A stretch of DNA of 64,000 bases. Origin: Oscheius dolichura. Taxonomy: Eukaryota > Nematoda > Chromadorea > Rhabditida > Rhabditidae. The number at the start of each line of letters is the position of its first letter. Position 1 is the first letter of the stretch. Shown piece by piece: positions 43,861 to 54,276 of the stretch. The DNA is taken from positions 9,384,001 through 9,448,000 of the forward strand of contig OW051493.1 of assembly GCA_932521035.1 (NCBI GenBank). The letters are read 5' to 3'. Below the pieces are notes generated by a model that searched no databases, had not been told where the DNA came from, and was given only the letters and a program-made list of their open reading frames with translations. The position numbers and the translations under genes were made by a program.

Positions 43861-44701
43861 GGACAATGCTTGGCTGGAGGGGCTTTCCCCAAGGCTCGCA
43901 ACCGTGCCCAAGCCAGTCTAATCCATTTTTTGGAGGAAATTGGCCTATGTACTGATTACAGTATACCACTGGCACGTCTCTACCGGAAATGTACCCCCGC
44001 TCCCGGGCCTTCGTCCTCCGAGAAGACCTGCCTCTCTCCATGAGCCGGGCCACCCTGCCACCCGTCGTCCGCTCTCCAGGAGCCTGACCACCCAGCCTCC
44101 CTCGTCCGTCCCCCTCCATTTGACGTTGCCCCTTGCCCTCTGTAAATAAAGGAGGGGGTGAAAAAGAAGACCTTTAGCTATTCCACTTGTTCAAACATTC
44201 ATTCACTCGGTAGCCGGGCCGAGTTCCTGGTCGCAACCCAATTCGTCGGCCGTCCCCCCGGCTTCCTTATTGTGTTTTGTCCCTCTCTCTCCCTCTCTCA
44301 CCCCATTTTAACCCTCATGTTGTTCTTTGTACTGCGCACTTCCCCCTCGATGTTTACATCAACCGGGAGGGGAGGATGTCGCCGTCTTATGTCCTCCCTC
44401 TCCTCTTCTCATTTTCTCTACCTATGTCCCCGGGTATTCACGTGGGAGACAGATGCCCTCCTGGCTGACGTAAAGCTGCTGCAACTTGATCCTCCCTCTC
44501 TCGTCTCTTTGCCATTCAGCTCTGTTGATCTTCACTGAAAAACGTGAGATTTTGGCAAATTTACGAGGCGAAATGTCATTCTGGGTGAACCCGCCAATCC
44601 CCTCTAATCATCCTCCCGGAGGAGGATACCGTATTTTCCTCTCCATTTTCTCAATCTCAACCACTTTATTATCTCCTAAAATCTTAAACTGGCCCTTCAG
44701 A

Positions 44702-47252
44702 ATGGGAACAGAAGTGGTCCTTCGCGATTCGTCGAATTGTTTCACCCCGGCTCCATCCTCCTTCGACCGACCCTTTAAAATCATCGTCCGTGATCGTACC
44801 TTCACAATTGACTCGGAATCCCTTCGGAAAATGTCACCGGTAAGTGATTCTCTGAATATAGAGAGCTAGATCAATTACAGATATTCTCAGCCATGTGTTT
44901 TGGTAAAGATTTTGAGAATGGAAGGGAACTGTCCCGTGAAATCGTCGATGAAAAGTGCGCAGATGTGGATGTTTTCCTACGGGCTATCCACGACAACAGT
45001 GTGATTAACGGTTTGTTTTTGATTATTATCGGGGGTGGGCCTTGTGACGGGATGAGCTGGCCGCCTCGGAACAGTCTTTTGTATTTCCCCCGCTCTGGAA
45101 CCTTTGGGCCGGCCAAGATGCATCCTATAGTAATCTACCCTCCGGGAAATTTTCGGGAGCGTCTCGAGAGCCCAATTCCCCACAGAGGCCAGAAGATCCC
45201 CAGCCATCATCCCAGGAAGTTATGGCGGCCTCCTCCGTCTCTTTTGAATAGAGACACGGCCTCCTCGGTCGGCCATAGGCTGTTCTCCCGGGAGTAGGGA
45301 GAGGATTCCTGTCCTCGAAGTGTTCTGTCCCTTCTGGACGATCTCCATGACTGATGACACTGCTCCAATCCTCCTGAGGATAGAGGAGACCCGTATTTTC
45401 TGAGTACTGTTGACAACCTCTCCCTCTCCCCCGGGTCAGGATAACACCTCGGGATAGTTGGCGGCGTTCCAAATTGGGAATAACAAGTTGATTTATGGCT
45501 TTTCATCTTGAGGATGATTTCTGGAACCAGTGGCCATATGAGGAAAAAAGGGCAGGCCGTCGGCCACTTATCTTCCCAGGAAGCCATCCTCCTCTAGGGG
45601 GAAGCCAATGGTGGGAATCTCCCGTAGCCACGGGAGGATGAGAATTTGGAGGCGTCTGGCTTCAGGATCACATTAGAAGGTTCCAGCTGTCTCTCTTCCC
45701 TGGCTACGGTTCCTGATCTTCTCCTCTCTCTCCCCTCTCAATTGCTTATTTTATCCCGAGTATTTGCCACTTCCTCAAGTCCTTATCAAACTGTCCTCCC
45801 TCTCGATAAGTTGTGAAATCAAAAGATCGTAATTTCTGATCACCGCGCGAGACTTTTCACACAATCTTTGGAGTTCTCTATTTATTCGAAGGCAGCTATA
45901 AGGAAGGAGCAAAAAAGCGGGGAGAGGCGAGAATAGAGTGATAATAGTTCTGGCCTCCCGTCGTCTTCAAGTGCCTGGATAAACAACGTGCCCCTCTGTG
46001 ATCTAGCCGCTTCCGCTGATTGTGATCGGGGGGATGTTAACCAGTAGACGGGGGAGGGGGCAGTCTGACACATTCGACTACAAGTGCCCGGTACACAGAG
46101 ACAACTGCCTTGTCCTGTACCCGGATCTCCAGCTCTTGCAGCCGCCGCATCCATAGGAAATTCCTTGGGATCTCTGGAAAAGCTGGCCTCTGCTCACAGA
46201 AGGAAACAGAGGGCAGAAATTACCTTTAAACTTTTCCTGGGGGCCGAAATCCTCACAGGAGGTTATAGCGGTCTCCCCCGTCTCTTTTGACTAGGGCCAC
46301 TGGAGAGGCACGGCCTCCTCCGTCGGCCAGAGGCTATCCTCCTCGGGAGGAGCAGAATTCGGGGCATGAAAGTGTTCTGCCCCTCATGGCCTGCCTCCAG
46401 GACGGGAGGAACAGGCTAAAGGCCCTGAAGATAGGGGAAACCATATACTGTTGACGCCCCCGGGATAACAAATCTGGCTCCTGTCCCTTGGGACCGTCGG
46501 TCACCTCCACCTTCAAAACTGTCTATTTCCAGCCACCAACTTCGCCGTCGTCCTCCGTCTCTCCAACAAATATCAAGTCAACCAAGTCATCGACGCCTGT
46601 GAGAACTTCATCCGTCGCCAGGATTTGGAGTGAGTCGGCCGTCCTCCTCCCCCTCTAACCCTCATCTCCTCAGAGTCCTCAAACCCGACGAGATTATGAC
46701 CCTGTTGATAGCTGCTCACGAATTCCATTGCTCTCGCGATGTCATGGTCAAGCTCATCCGACGACTGGCCGGCGAGACGAATGCCGTCTTCACTCGATTG
46801 AAAATCAGTCGCTTCCTGCCGGCCGTCATCTACGGGGCCGTGATCAGCACCTCGATGAATCTCTCCCAGCTCAAGGAATTCGAATCCATGAACGGGCACT
46901 GTCTCAAGTTAGAGAGGTAGGCAGATCTCCTCCTCCTTCTAAAAAAAGTCCCTCCGGCGGACGGCCACCCTGGCCTCCTCCTCTCCTCCCAAAAGGCCCT
47001 GCCCGGCCGATGGCCTCCTCCTCCATCCCTAGTCAAAGACAACTGCTATTTATCCGTTTCAGGTCAAAGATCCGGTGGCGTGCCTCCGTCTGCGAGAAGT
47101 GTTCGGCCATCGACACGAACTGTGCCCAGTGTGACGAGTGCAAGAAGACCTACTGTAAGAGACACGTAGCCGAGACGAGGTGCCCCAGTGACCACGGGGT
47201 CAAGACGATGGCCAAGCTGAAGCAGAATGTTGTCGAGTTGGACTGGGACTGA
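44702..47252 (+). CDS. BTB-domain protein with C-terminal Cys-rich cluster
   Basis: BTB domains mediate dimerisation and often link substrates to Cullin-3. The ATG sits one base after an acceptor (GGCCCTTCAG). MGTEVVLRDSSNCFTPAPSS leads to the BTB core FKIIVRDRTFTIDSESLRKM. The next exon has FSAMCFGKDFENGRELSR and VDVFLRAIHD. After a 1.5-kb intron follow FAVVLRLSNKYQVNQVIDAC, EIMTLLIAAHEFHCSRDVMV and a helical BACK-like part. The last exon adds CEKCSAIDTNCAQCDECKKT, then YCKRHVAETRC, a B-box-like arrangement of Cys/His pairs. The protein ends VVELDWD, about 290 residues, and AATAAA follows at about 47345. Nematodes have many BTB genes; the C-terminal cluster is unusual. Confidence 0.82.
45200..46400. 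repeat. Diverged direct repeat inside the BTB gene's large intron
   Basis: A segment at about 45200-45350 (TCCGTCTCTTTTGA, CACGGCCTCCTC, GTCGGCCA) recurs in the same order at about 46245-46400. The duplication explains part of the intron's length. Confidence 0.5.
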
Positions 47253-48297
47253 GCAGCCGGTGGCCACGGTTAAAATACGAGTATACTTCCCGAAATTCTT
47301 CCCGAAATACAGCCTGTATATTATTATAATTGCTTTAATAAGAGAATAAAGTCGTCTAGTCTTTATTTCCTGGGCAATGTCGAGGGGATCCTCTAGTTTC
47401 TCTTCTTCTGCTTGTTCCGCTGGACTCGTCTTTTACTGAATCCTAGCAGGTGGGGATGTCGATTGAGGGAGGACTTCTAAAATTCGGATATAGAGCATTT
47501 CGGGCTTTCGAAGGGGAGGATAGCAGTCATCCCGGGGAGATGACCAAAACAGCCGGGAACGGGCTTGTATTTTTAAAACACCTGACAAACATCTTGTAGA
47601 GCAACTTTTGCTCTACCAGCCACTGTCAACATTTCCCAAAACTATTCAATTTTCCAATGGAAAACGGTCTATCCAATACAACATGGCGAGCCGCGGGCGC
47701 CTGAGCCGTCCTCCTCGGGGAATTTGGCTTATTTCATCTCCACCAGGGGCCTATTTTATAGGGAACAGGGCATAGATACGCTTGTGTCCCCTATTTATAA
47801 CATTGTGATTTCCTAAAAATTCATCCTCTTACTCAAAAACTCGGAATTTTCAATACAGTGTGACGAGCCAGGGTGCGCCAGGACAAGTTCCCCTACCTTG
47901 ACTCATTTTGTTACTCTTTTAAAGAAAATTTCTGGACTCTTTTCCAGTCGAGAGACTATTCCCTCCGAGACCTTCTGCCAATGTCCCCTGTCCCTTCTTC
48001 CTTGTGCTACCTCCCGTCCCTCCCACGGGTCAATGACCATAAAAGTGTAAAAAATATGCGCTATTTTTCTGGTGGGTCACTTGACTGCCCCCTGCCGCCT
48101 CCGCTGACCAGACAATGACCCTTTGTCTCCTCCATAAAAATGATTGACGAGAGCCGGCGGAGTTCCCTTCCTCCCTGCCCCGTCCTTGGTTCGAGACAGT
48201 TTTCCGCCACTTTCAGCTTACAATAACTGGTTTTCGAACTGCTTTTCTGTTAGTCCACGAGTCAACAAATTAGATAAGAAGGGGAAGAAGAAGTTCG
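47253..48297. other. Intergenic stretch between convergent genes
   Basis: AATAAA of the BTB gene is at about 47345. No other gene supported. Confidence 0.4.
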
Positions 48298-49201
48298 TCA
48301 ACTTACTGCCAAGCTGCTGAGGTGTTCTTTCCTCATGGCGCGGATCATGGCCGGCGGCGGGGCGATGCCTGTAAAAAGGGGGAGAGAGACAACAGACAGA
48401 CAGAAATCGGGGGGAACGGCACCCGTACCATCTCGGCAGGGAAAACGATTGTAGGATGGGCAGTTTTTAGTAGAAGAAAGTAAAGGGAACGAGACTGTAT
48501 GGGAACTGCTCGCTGGAGGGGGCCGTCGGCCCGCGCTTTTTGGGGAACGTGCGCTAGCCTTGCGCTTTTTAGGTGCAGGATTACAGTATGTAAAATATTG
48601 TAGAATTCTTACACTGGAAACGCGCAAAGCTGGCATGCTTCCCCCAGAAATGCGCCAACTGACCTGGCACCGGCAGGCAGCCCAGAATTGGGCAGCGCGC
48701 ACCCATACCGCCTCGGCAGATGGCTGTGTTCTTAGTAAACCTTGAGAGCTTTCTCCTGCCGAGACTGTATGGGTGCAAGAATTGTCTGTCGCGCCTGGGA
48801 TCGAGAATGGCATCATCCTCCCCGATGTCATGGCCGCCGGCTGGCAAATTGCCATAGGGTGTGCCCCCCCTGCCGCATGCCCTTCTAAAAATCGAAAGGC
48901 CACGCGACCGTAATGAACGGAAAGAACAAGACCGGTCTTGTTCTTTCCATAAAAAGAGGCACGGGGTGGTCAGTCGGCCGTCTTACTTGGTGGTCCGGGT
49001 GGTCCGTTATGATGGGGACGAGTGCGGTGGGTCATTCCTGGAAGGGGCGGCAGCGGCTCGGGGCGAATGTTGAAACGGGCAGCCTGAAATGGAAAGGGCG
49101 GCATTCTGTAGAGGTTGGGGGCTCACCTCCTCCTCTTGAAGACGTCCCAATGCCTCGGCCAGGACCCAAAGGGCGGCCAACACGGCCATCCGAAGCAGCA
49201 T
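48298..49201 (-). CDS. Small secreted Pro/Gly-rich protein
   Basis: MLLRMAVLAALWVLAEALGR is a signal peptide. A short intron ending CATTTCAG joins EEE to AARFNIRPEPLPPLPGM and HHNGPPGPPS. A further exon is read either as GHAAGGAHPMAICQ or, one acceptor later, as GNLPAGGHDIGEDD. The last exon is IAPPPAMIRAMRKEHLSS with a stop at 48298. The exon between the fold-backs is uncertain because two acceptors compete. One intron contains fold-back A and two fold-back B elements. It could be a secreted peptide precursor; no family recognised. Confidence 0.45.
48419..48511. repeat. Fold-back B, copy 11 (intron of 48298-49201)
   Basis: GGCACCCGTACCATCTCGGC; the mirrored side ACGAGACTGTATGGGAACTG is weak. 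Confidence 0.6.
48527..48660. repeat. Fold-back A, copy 11 (intron of 48298-49201)
   Basis: CTTGCGCTTTTTAGGTGCAG, centre ATTACAGTATG, mirrored CGCGCAAAGCTGGCATGC and AAATGCGCC. Confidence 0.7.
48698..48777. repeat. Fold-back B, copy 12 (intron of 48298-49201)
   Basis: CGCACCCATACCGCCTCGGC and mirrored CTGCCGAGACTGTATGGGTG. Both arms carry the same departures from the family consensus. Confidence 0.75.
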
Positions 49202-49389
49202 CCTTTTTTCGACGAATACACACTGGCGACACAATAATAAAAATGGCCCTGGCTAGCCGGGAGAGGCGAAGGTTACGCTGTTGCTTCTTCGTTTTCTCTC
49301 TCTTGACGAACTGGTTCCAAATGACCGAACGAAAAACGACAGTCCAACTAAATAGAAGAAAAAAACAGTCGAGTAGGGACAAGTGGAGG

Positions 49390-49850
49390 TTATTTTGGAG
49401 GGGAATTTGAGGGGAACGGAAGGGAAAGGAGAGGAGAGGGAGGGTGGGAGTCAAAGACTTAGGTGTTCCACACTCTTCTTCTACTCGTTATACCAAGGAT
49501 CCACCCATCCCGATAAACGGGGGAAGTGAAGAGAGTGGGAGGGGGAGAAGAAGCAAAGCGCGCAAGGACGGGGGAGAGAGCAACTCGGTAGAAAGGACTG
49601 TTCGGGAAGCGGAAGAAGAGGAAGCGGGCAAAGGACTGCGAGAGTGGAACAAAGGGAGGGACGGGGAGAGTGGAAAAATCGGAAGGGACTGGGCGGAGGA
49701 GGGGAGATGGGCGGAAGGGACCGGACGGGGAGAGGGGGAAAAGTGGAAGGGGGAAGAGGGAAGAGCGGATGGGACTGGACGAGGGAGGGGAGAAGCGGAT
49801 GGGACTGGACGGGGGAGAGGGGGAAAGGGTCGGACGAGAGGAGGGGAATA
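49390..49850. repeat. Purine-rich low-complexity block with partial tandem units
   Basis: The plus strand is almost all G and A, with repeats of GGATGGGACTGGACG and GGGACTGGACGGGGGAGAGG. Several frames remain open through it on both strands, a composition effect. Confidence 0.7.
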
Positions 49851-49859
49851 GCGGACGGG

Positions 49860-50170
49860 GCTTCCAAGCGCGAGGTAAAACCGCAGTTGGAGCAGCCAAC
49901 GTCCAGCCGAAGACTGGGTCGAAACGGCTGGTATCCATTGATAGTAGCTGATTCTTCTCCCACTTTTCTTGTTTCTTGCAAGCATATTATATTTATTTTC
50001 CTTCTCATCATCATATCCACGATTTCCAGCTCTCTTCTGTTGACCGTTCCAACATTTAAAGTTGCTATTCTCATCCAGTGTCTTCTGCGCGGTTCGACGA
50101 ATTGTATCTACAGCCGTTTCGTCGCAGGACTGTCGCCGGTTTATTCTTCTTTCCTCTTCCTAGTCATTAT
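49860..50170 (-). mobile_element. LINE (RTE-like) endonuclease fragment
   Basis: On the minus strand, MRIATLNVGTVNRRELEIVD then INIICLQETR and ATINGYQPFR is the start of an APE-type endonuclease of a non-LTR retrotransposon. The frame is lost after GCSNCGFTSRLE and no reverse transcriptase follows, so it is a scrap. It lies about 150 bp from the inner end of the right duplication arm. Confidence 0.75.
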
Positions 50171-50363
50171 TTAGCTGCGATCTACTCTCCGCCCAACTCA
50201 GCAGGGAAAATAGACACAACCAGGAAGGGAGATTAATTCAAGAAAAATACGGCACCCTACATACAAATAGCAACAACAAAACAGCATAGAACTAACAAGA
50301 AATAAAAAAGCTGAATTTAATTGTAATGGGAATAATTCAAAAATCGAAAATTATCCTGGGGAG

Positions 50364-52547
50364 TCACAAGAACGGTAGAGGTGCTATGAGCCGCCAAGAT
50401 TCCTTCATTTCGCTGTCGTTTTTCTCCCAGAACCGGCCCATCCTAATAAAAGTTACAGTTATATAACACGCGTGGAAGAAGTGGGGAGTCTTCGGCAAGT
50501 GTAGCTGTTCCATTTCCGGGCGAATCCCAATTCTGTTCAGTTCGTCATTATCTCGACTCCAAGGTAAGATCTGAATAAATTATCTATTCATCTCCTCCTA
50601 CAGTAACCTGTAAATACTGGAATGGGGATATCTTGGTTCCAGAGGGAAGCGGGAGAGACCAGCCGTAGAAGTCGAAAGAATACTTCCCCAACCTTGCTCT
50701 CGACAAATCAATTGTCTATAATCCGTTTCAAATGGAAAAACTTTTGGCGCGCGGGTTTTTAGGTTCAAATTATTCAATTTCAATTTTCACAATATTTCCA
50801 ATATTTGGAGTTGACATGGATTTCGTCTCGTTTTATGTTTTTTGGGTAGATAATAATTCAATTAAGCAAATGCAATGATAAAAACGATGAAGATATATGT
50901 GAAATCCGTTAAAAAAATGCGTGCAAAATGTTGAGGTTGGACCATCTAAATTCTAGATGGGAAAATGCCCCATCTAGACCCAACCTTTAACTAAATTTTT
51001 TCCATTTGAATTGGGCTATATTAGGGTATAGTCTGTCAAGAAAAAAGACGACAGTCAAAGGTCGAAAATCCTAGCGGCAGGGCGCGGTGACAGCGAATTT
51101 TTCGGCCGCCAAGAACAAAAAATTGCTTGTAAGTTCGATCTGCAGCAGAGTTGCACGATACAAAAATTTCCGTCCCGATACGATTTTTCTTAATGAGACG
51201 GTCCCTTTAAAGTCCCGGTCGCGGCGAGCTGTGTGCGGGGCCATGTTTGAAGAGGGCTGGTCCCACAGCGGAGGCGCGACAGATCTTTAAATCCCGTGGC
51301 ATATCCGTGGGAGACGGGCAATAGCAGCAAAATTCCTTCCGCATATAGTCTATTTCAAATGCAAAAAACTCAAAATTGATTTTTTTTAAAGGAAAAGTCC
51401 AATCAAGGTCGGGCATTTGTCCGTCTAGATGGTCCAACATGACATTTTTGTATGCATTTTTATGCAGGTTTCACATATGTTGTCATCGTTTTTATTATTG
51501 CTTTTGCTTATTTGAAGTATAAACTACCCAAAAAACATAAAAATAGCTGGAATCTACGTCAAATCCAACTATCAAAACTTTTGAAAGAAACTGAACTCGA
51601 AAAATTTGAAGCCCTGCGCCGCGCGCGTTTTTCCATTTAAAACGGATTATACCTTTGGAGAGTTGTTGTAGAGGACGATTTCATTGGCAGAACTAATGAG
51701 AATTTCTATCTTGCTGCCTTTTGAACGGGTACTGTATTCATATTTCCAGCAACAAGAGTGATAGAATGGCTGAAAGAGCTCTTCAAATAGTGCTATAGAA
51801 TGACGGAGCTAGTAACTCGTAAGGGATTAACATGCCAATTCGGTGGCTTTCTGTCCTTCAGAAGTCGGAAATATAAAAGTAAAAATTTTTACCCTAAAAG
51901 GCTGGCATATTGTCATCTTTTCATTAATCCACAGAGCCACTAATGAAATGCATGGCAATAGATAGGCTGAAAATAATGAATTTTCTATCTAACCAAAATC
52001 TACCGAAAGTGCTCAGCAGATCGCCGAGTTTATAGGATACTATACACGTGAAAGCAACACAGATAAACATCTAGGGAATATTATCAGCCAATACATAACT
52101 TACATGTGAATATACTACTATCGAGCAACTTGGTATACGTATGAATCCGCTCTAGACCAGATTATGGCAGGAGGTATACGGCATACCTGTTCGCTATATC
52201 TCTCTAGGCTGTTAAAAACAAAGCATAGAGTTAGAATAGCCAACTCTGACAACCACAATGTAGCCTCAGCTTGCCATTCGCGCATCAAATGAGCATAGAT
52301 AAATCGAATAATTGGGAGAGCTAACTCAAATGGCCGAACTTTCAATAGGATGAAGAAACTGACCGAACCAATGGTGATCCTTGTGAGATAACAGTTCAAA
52401 CGATACCAGAACATCCTAAAAACGGCGTTTTAGAAGAATTGGCCGGAAGGTATTGTGCCAGGTCAGAAACAACAGAAAAACTCACTTGGGAACGTACATA
52501 TATTCCTGGAGCTCATATTGATTGGGATGGATACGCGGAGGATGCAT
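50364..52547 (-). CDS. Multi-pass membrane protein (right copy)
   Basis: Same exon structure as 20894-24007. In exon 2, eight base differences from the left copy change seven amino acids (for example HEWQV to REWQA, and IEGYTE to LERYSE). The following exons are identical up to the TIR intron. Near the end, APLSFL becomes APLPFL. The TIR intron is 50716-51652. No family recognised; membrane topology as in the left copy. Confidence 0.6.
50716..51652. mobile_element. TIR element occupying exactly one intron (937 bp form)
   Basis: Read on the minus strand it starts GTATAATCCGTTTTAAATGG and ends CCATTTGAAACGGATTATAG. The TIRs are better preserved than in the left copy (AAACGGATTATA versus AAACGAATTATA). 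It lacks the nested palindrome of the 1868-bp form and has about 320 bp of unrelated centre instead. No coding frame. Confidence 0.75.
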
Positions 52548-52778
52548 TTTGTATTTTGGGAAAAGTGAATCAATCGATGGGAGAAGGGGCGGGAGCTTTA
52601 TGACCATGGGAAAATGACCTGTGGACTCAACGATCTCTAACCTAATTGCTAATTGACATGCTTTTCTTATTTTCCATTCAAATTGCTCGAGTTTCTCTAA
52701 AAATGATCGCATTCGATTCAGAAAGATAAAGAATAGTCAGAACAAGAAAAAGATTGTAAGAATCCGTCAAATCTCGGC

Positions 52779-52786
52779 TATAAAAG
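52779..52786 (+). promoter_or_regulatory. TATA box of acidic gene (right copy)
   Basis: TATAAAAG, 55 bp upstream of the ATG at 52841, mirrored at 20656-20663. Confidence 0.6.
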
Positions 52787-52840
52787 GGCCGATTGCCAGC
52801 TGTTCGAATCATTCTCACAAGCTGTTTTCTGGTGGAAAGA

Positions 52841-53296
52841 ATGGCGACCTTTGATGAGCACGAGCAACTGGAGACGGCCAACTCGCACCTCTCGGAAGAC
52901 GAGACGGCCGTGGAACTGGCGGAACTGCTGTGGACGGCGCTCTCCGACGCGTCCTCCGTGCTGACGGCCCTCTCGGCCGAGTCTCTTCTGGAGGAGCAGC
53001 ACTCGACGGCGACTGGCCGCGCGGATCTCTGGAGCGACGACGACGACATGAGCACGTGTCTGAGTGCCACGGCCTCGGAGTACTCGCTGCCCGAGTCGGA
53101 GACCAACGTCGAGATGCCGATTGTCGTGGCCGGCGGCGTGACCATCGTGGACAGCCTCGAGTGTCTGGCCCGGCTCGGCAAGTACCAGCCCGTCGAGGCC
53201 GACGTCTGCTTTGCCCTCGAGACGAGCGACTACGAGATGCCCCCCAGCGAGACCGACGTCACCATGGCCGAGCCGGAGCTTCGTCTTCTTATCTAG
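52841..53296 (+). CDS. Intronless, TATA-driven acidic protein (right copy)
   Basis: Encodes the same 151-residue protein as 20146-20601, without a single amino-acid change visible. TATA box at 52779 and AATAAA about 30 bp after the stop. GC-rich codon use in AT-rich surroundings. Identity of both copies while a neighbouring patch has diverged suggests recent conversion or strong constraint. Confidence 0.7.
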   Translation: MATFDEHEQLETANSHLSEDETAVELAELLWTALSDASSVLTALSAESLLEEQHSTATGRADLWSDDDDMSTCLSATASEYSLPESETNVEMPIVVAGGVTIVDSLECLARLGKYQPVEADVCFALETSDYEMPPSETDVTMAEPELRLLI

Positions 53297-53478
53297 CCGT
53301 CTCTCCACAATGCAATAAGATGAGTCAATAAATTGTTGACAGCACCTCTTTTCCATTTCTTCTTCTTTTATTATCGCCTGTTATTTTCTTTTTTATCCAT
53401 GTTGCTAAATAATAGGAGAGTTCATTTTTAAATAATCGAAAGAAGAACTTCTCTTTGATTCGTAGAATAGTTATTTCT

Positions 53479-53815
53479 CTATTCAGCCTTGCTGATTTGC
53501 GTTTTCTTTGATTCATCTAACTGCTTACGCTTGCACTTGAAATTGAAAGAAGATATTGAGAAATACTTAAATTTATCTGGAAACGATGGGAAACTAGCAA
53601 AAATAACAACGATGAAACAATTGACAACCTAGATGATTCTTTCCGCTTCTGGATCTTCGATAGTTGTGGGTCTTCATTTTGAGTAATGGAAGCAGCAATA
53701 ACTGGACGAATGACTCCGCAGGCACGACCCAAATCATCCTTGCTCTTGACGGATACGTATGGAACATTCTTGTGTTCACAGAGAAAAGGCAAATGAGGAC
53801 GAATCTCCAGTTCAG
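53479..53815 (-). pseudogene. Orphan SNU13-like C-terminal half (right copy)
   Basis: Mirror of 19627-19963, same frame ([28 protein letters not shown]). No first half is present on this side either. Confidence 0.6.
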
Positions 53816-53934
53816 CTATTTTTACGCATATTCAGCAATCGGGGTGCTGCACATTCTTTTTTTTAGGCTTGCCAATATTCTCTTCTTCTCTTATACTTCA
53901 CAGTATACATTGCATAGTTTCAGAAAGTTACCAA

Positions 53935-54276
53935 ATGACTTCACGCAATCAACAGCAACAGAATCAGCCAGCAAACAGCGGTTTCAGACAAAGGAGTAAT
54001 ATCAATTTTTCAGGTAAGCGAACCTTTTACATCCCTTTATTTTCTGTATTTTTAGCAGTAACTGAACCATATTTTCCATTGTATGAACCTTATTTGAAAG
54101 AAAGAACCGACCCAACTCTTCCCGTTTGGAAGCAAGGATTTTGTATGTGCAAATATAACCCGTGCCATGTTGTAAGAGCTCATGCTTTGGCACAGCACGA
54201 AAGTTTTTGTCCTGATAAACTTATTGATGAAACTATCAACAAGAAACTTGACAGATATTTGGGACCTGAAAAGTAA
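53935..54276 (+). CDS. Small Cys/His-containing protein (right copy)
   Basis: Identical in translation to 19166-19507: MTSRNQQQQNQPANSGF, a short intron, then FCMCKYNPCH and the end YLGPEK. The ATG follows GTTTCAG by nine bases. Confidence 0.6.
   Translation: MTSRNQQQQNQPANSGFRQRSNINFSGKRTFYIPLFSVFLAVTEPYFPLYEPYLKERTDPTLPVWKQGFCMCKYNPCHVVRAHALAQHESFCPDKLIDETINKKLDRYLGPEK

Larger units (their letters stand above)
42402..44701. other. Gene-poor stretch with two fold-back B elements
   Basis: Nothing secure. On the minus strand two short acidic or basic frames look exon-like: one after TTTCCAG at about 43771 running to 43555 with AATAAA beyond, and one at 43182-43330. They could not be joined into a gene. 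Confidence 0.3.

Noticed and set aside
49444-50174. Several overlapping long frames on both strands
   Set aside because: Purine-rich low complexity; only the endonuclease piece at 49860-50074 is protein-like.
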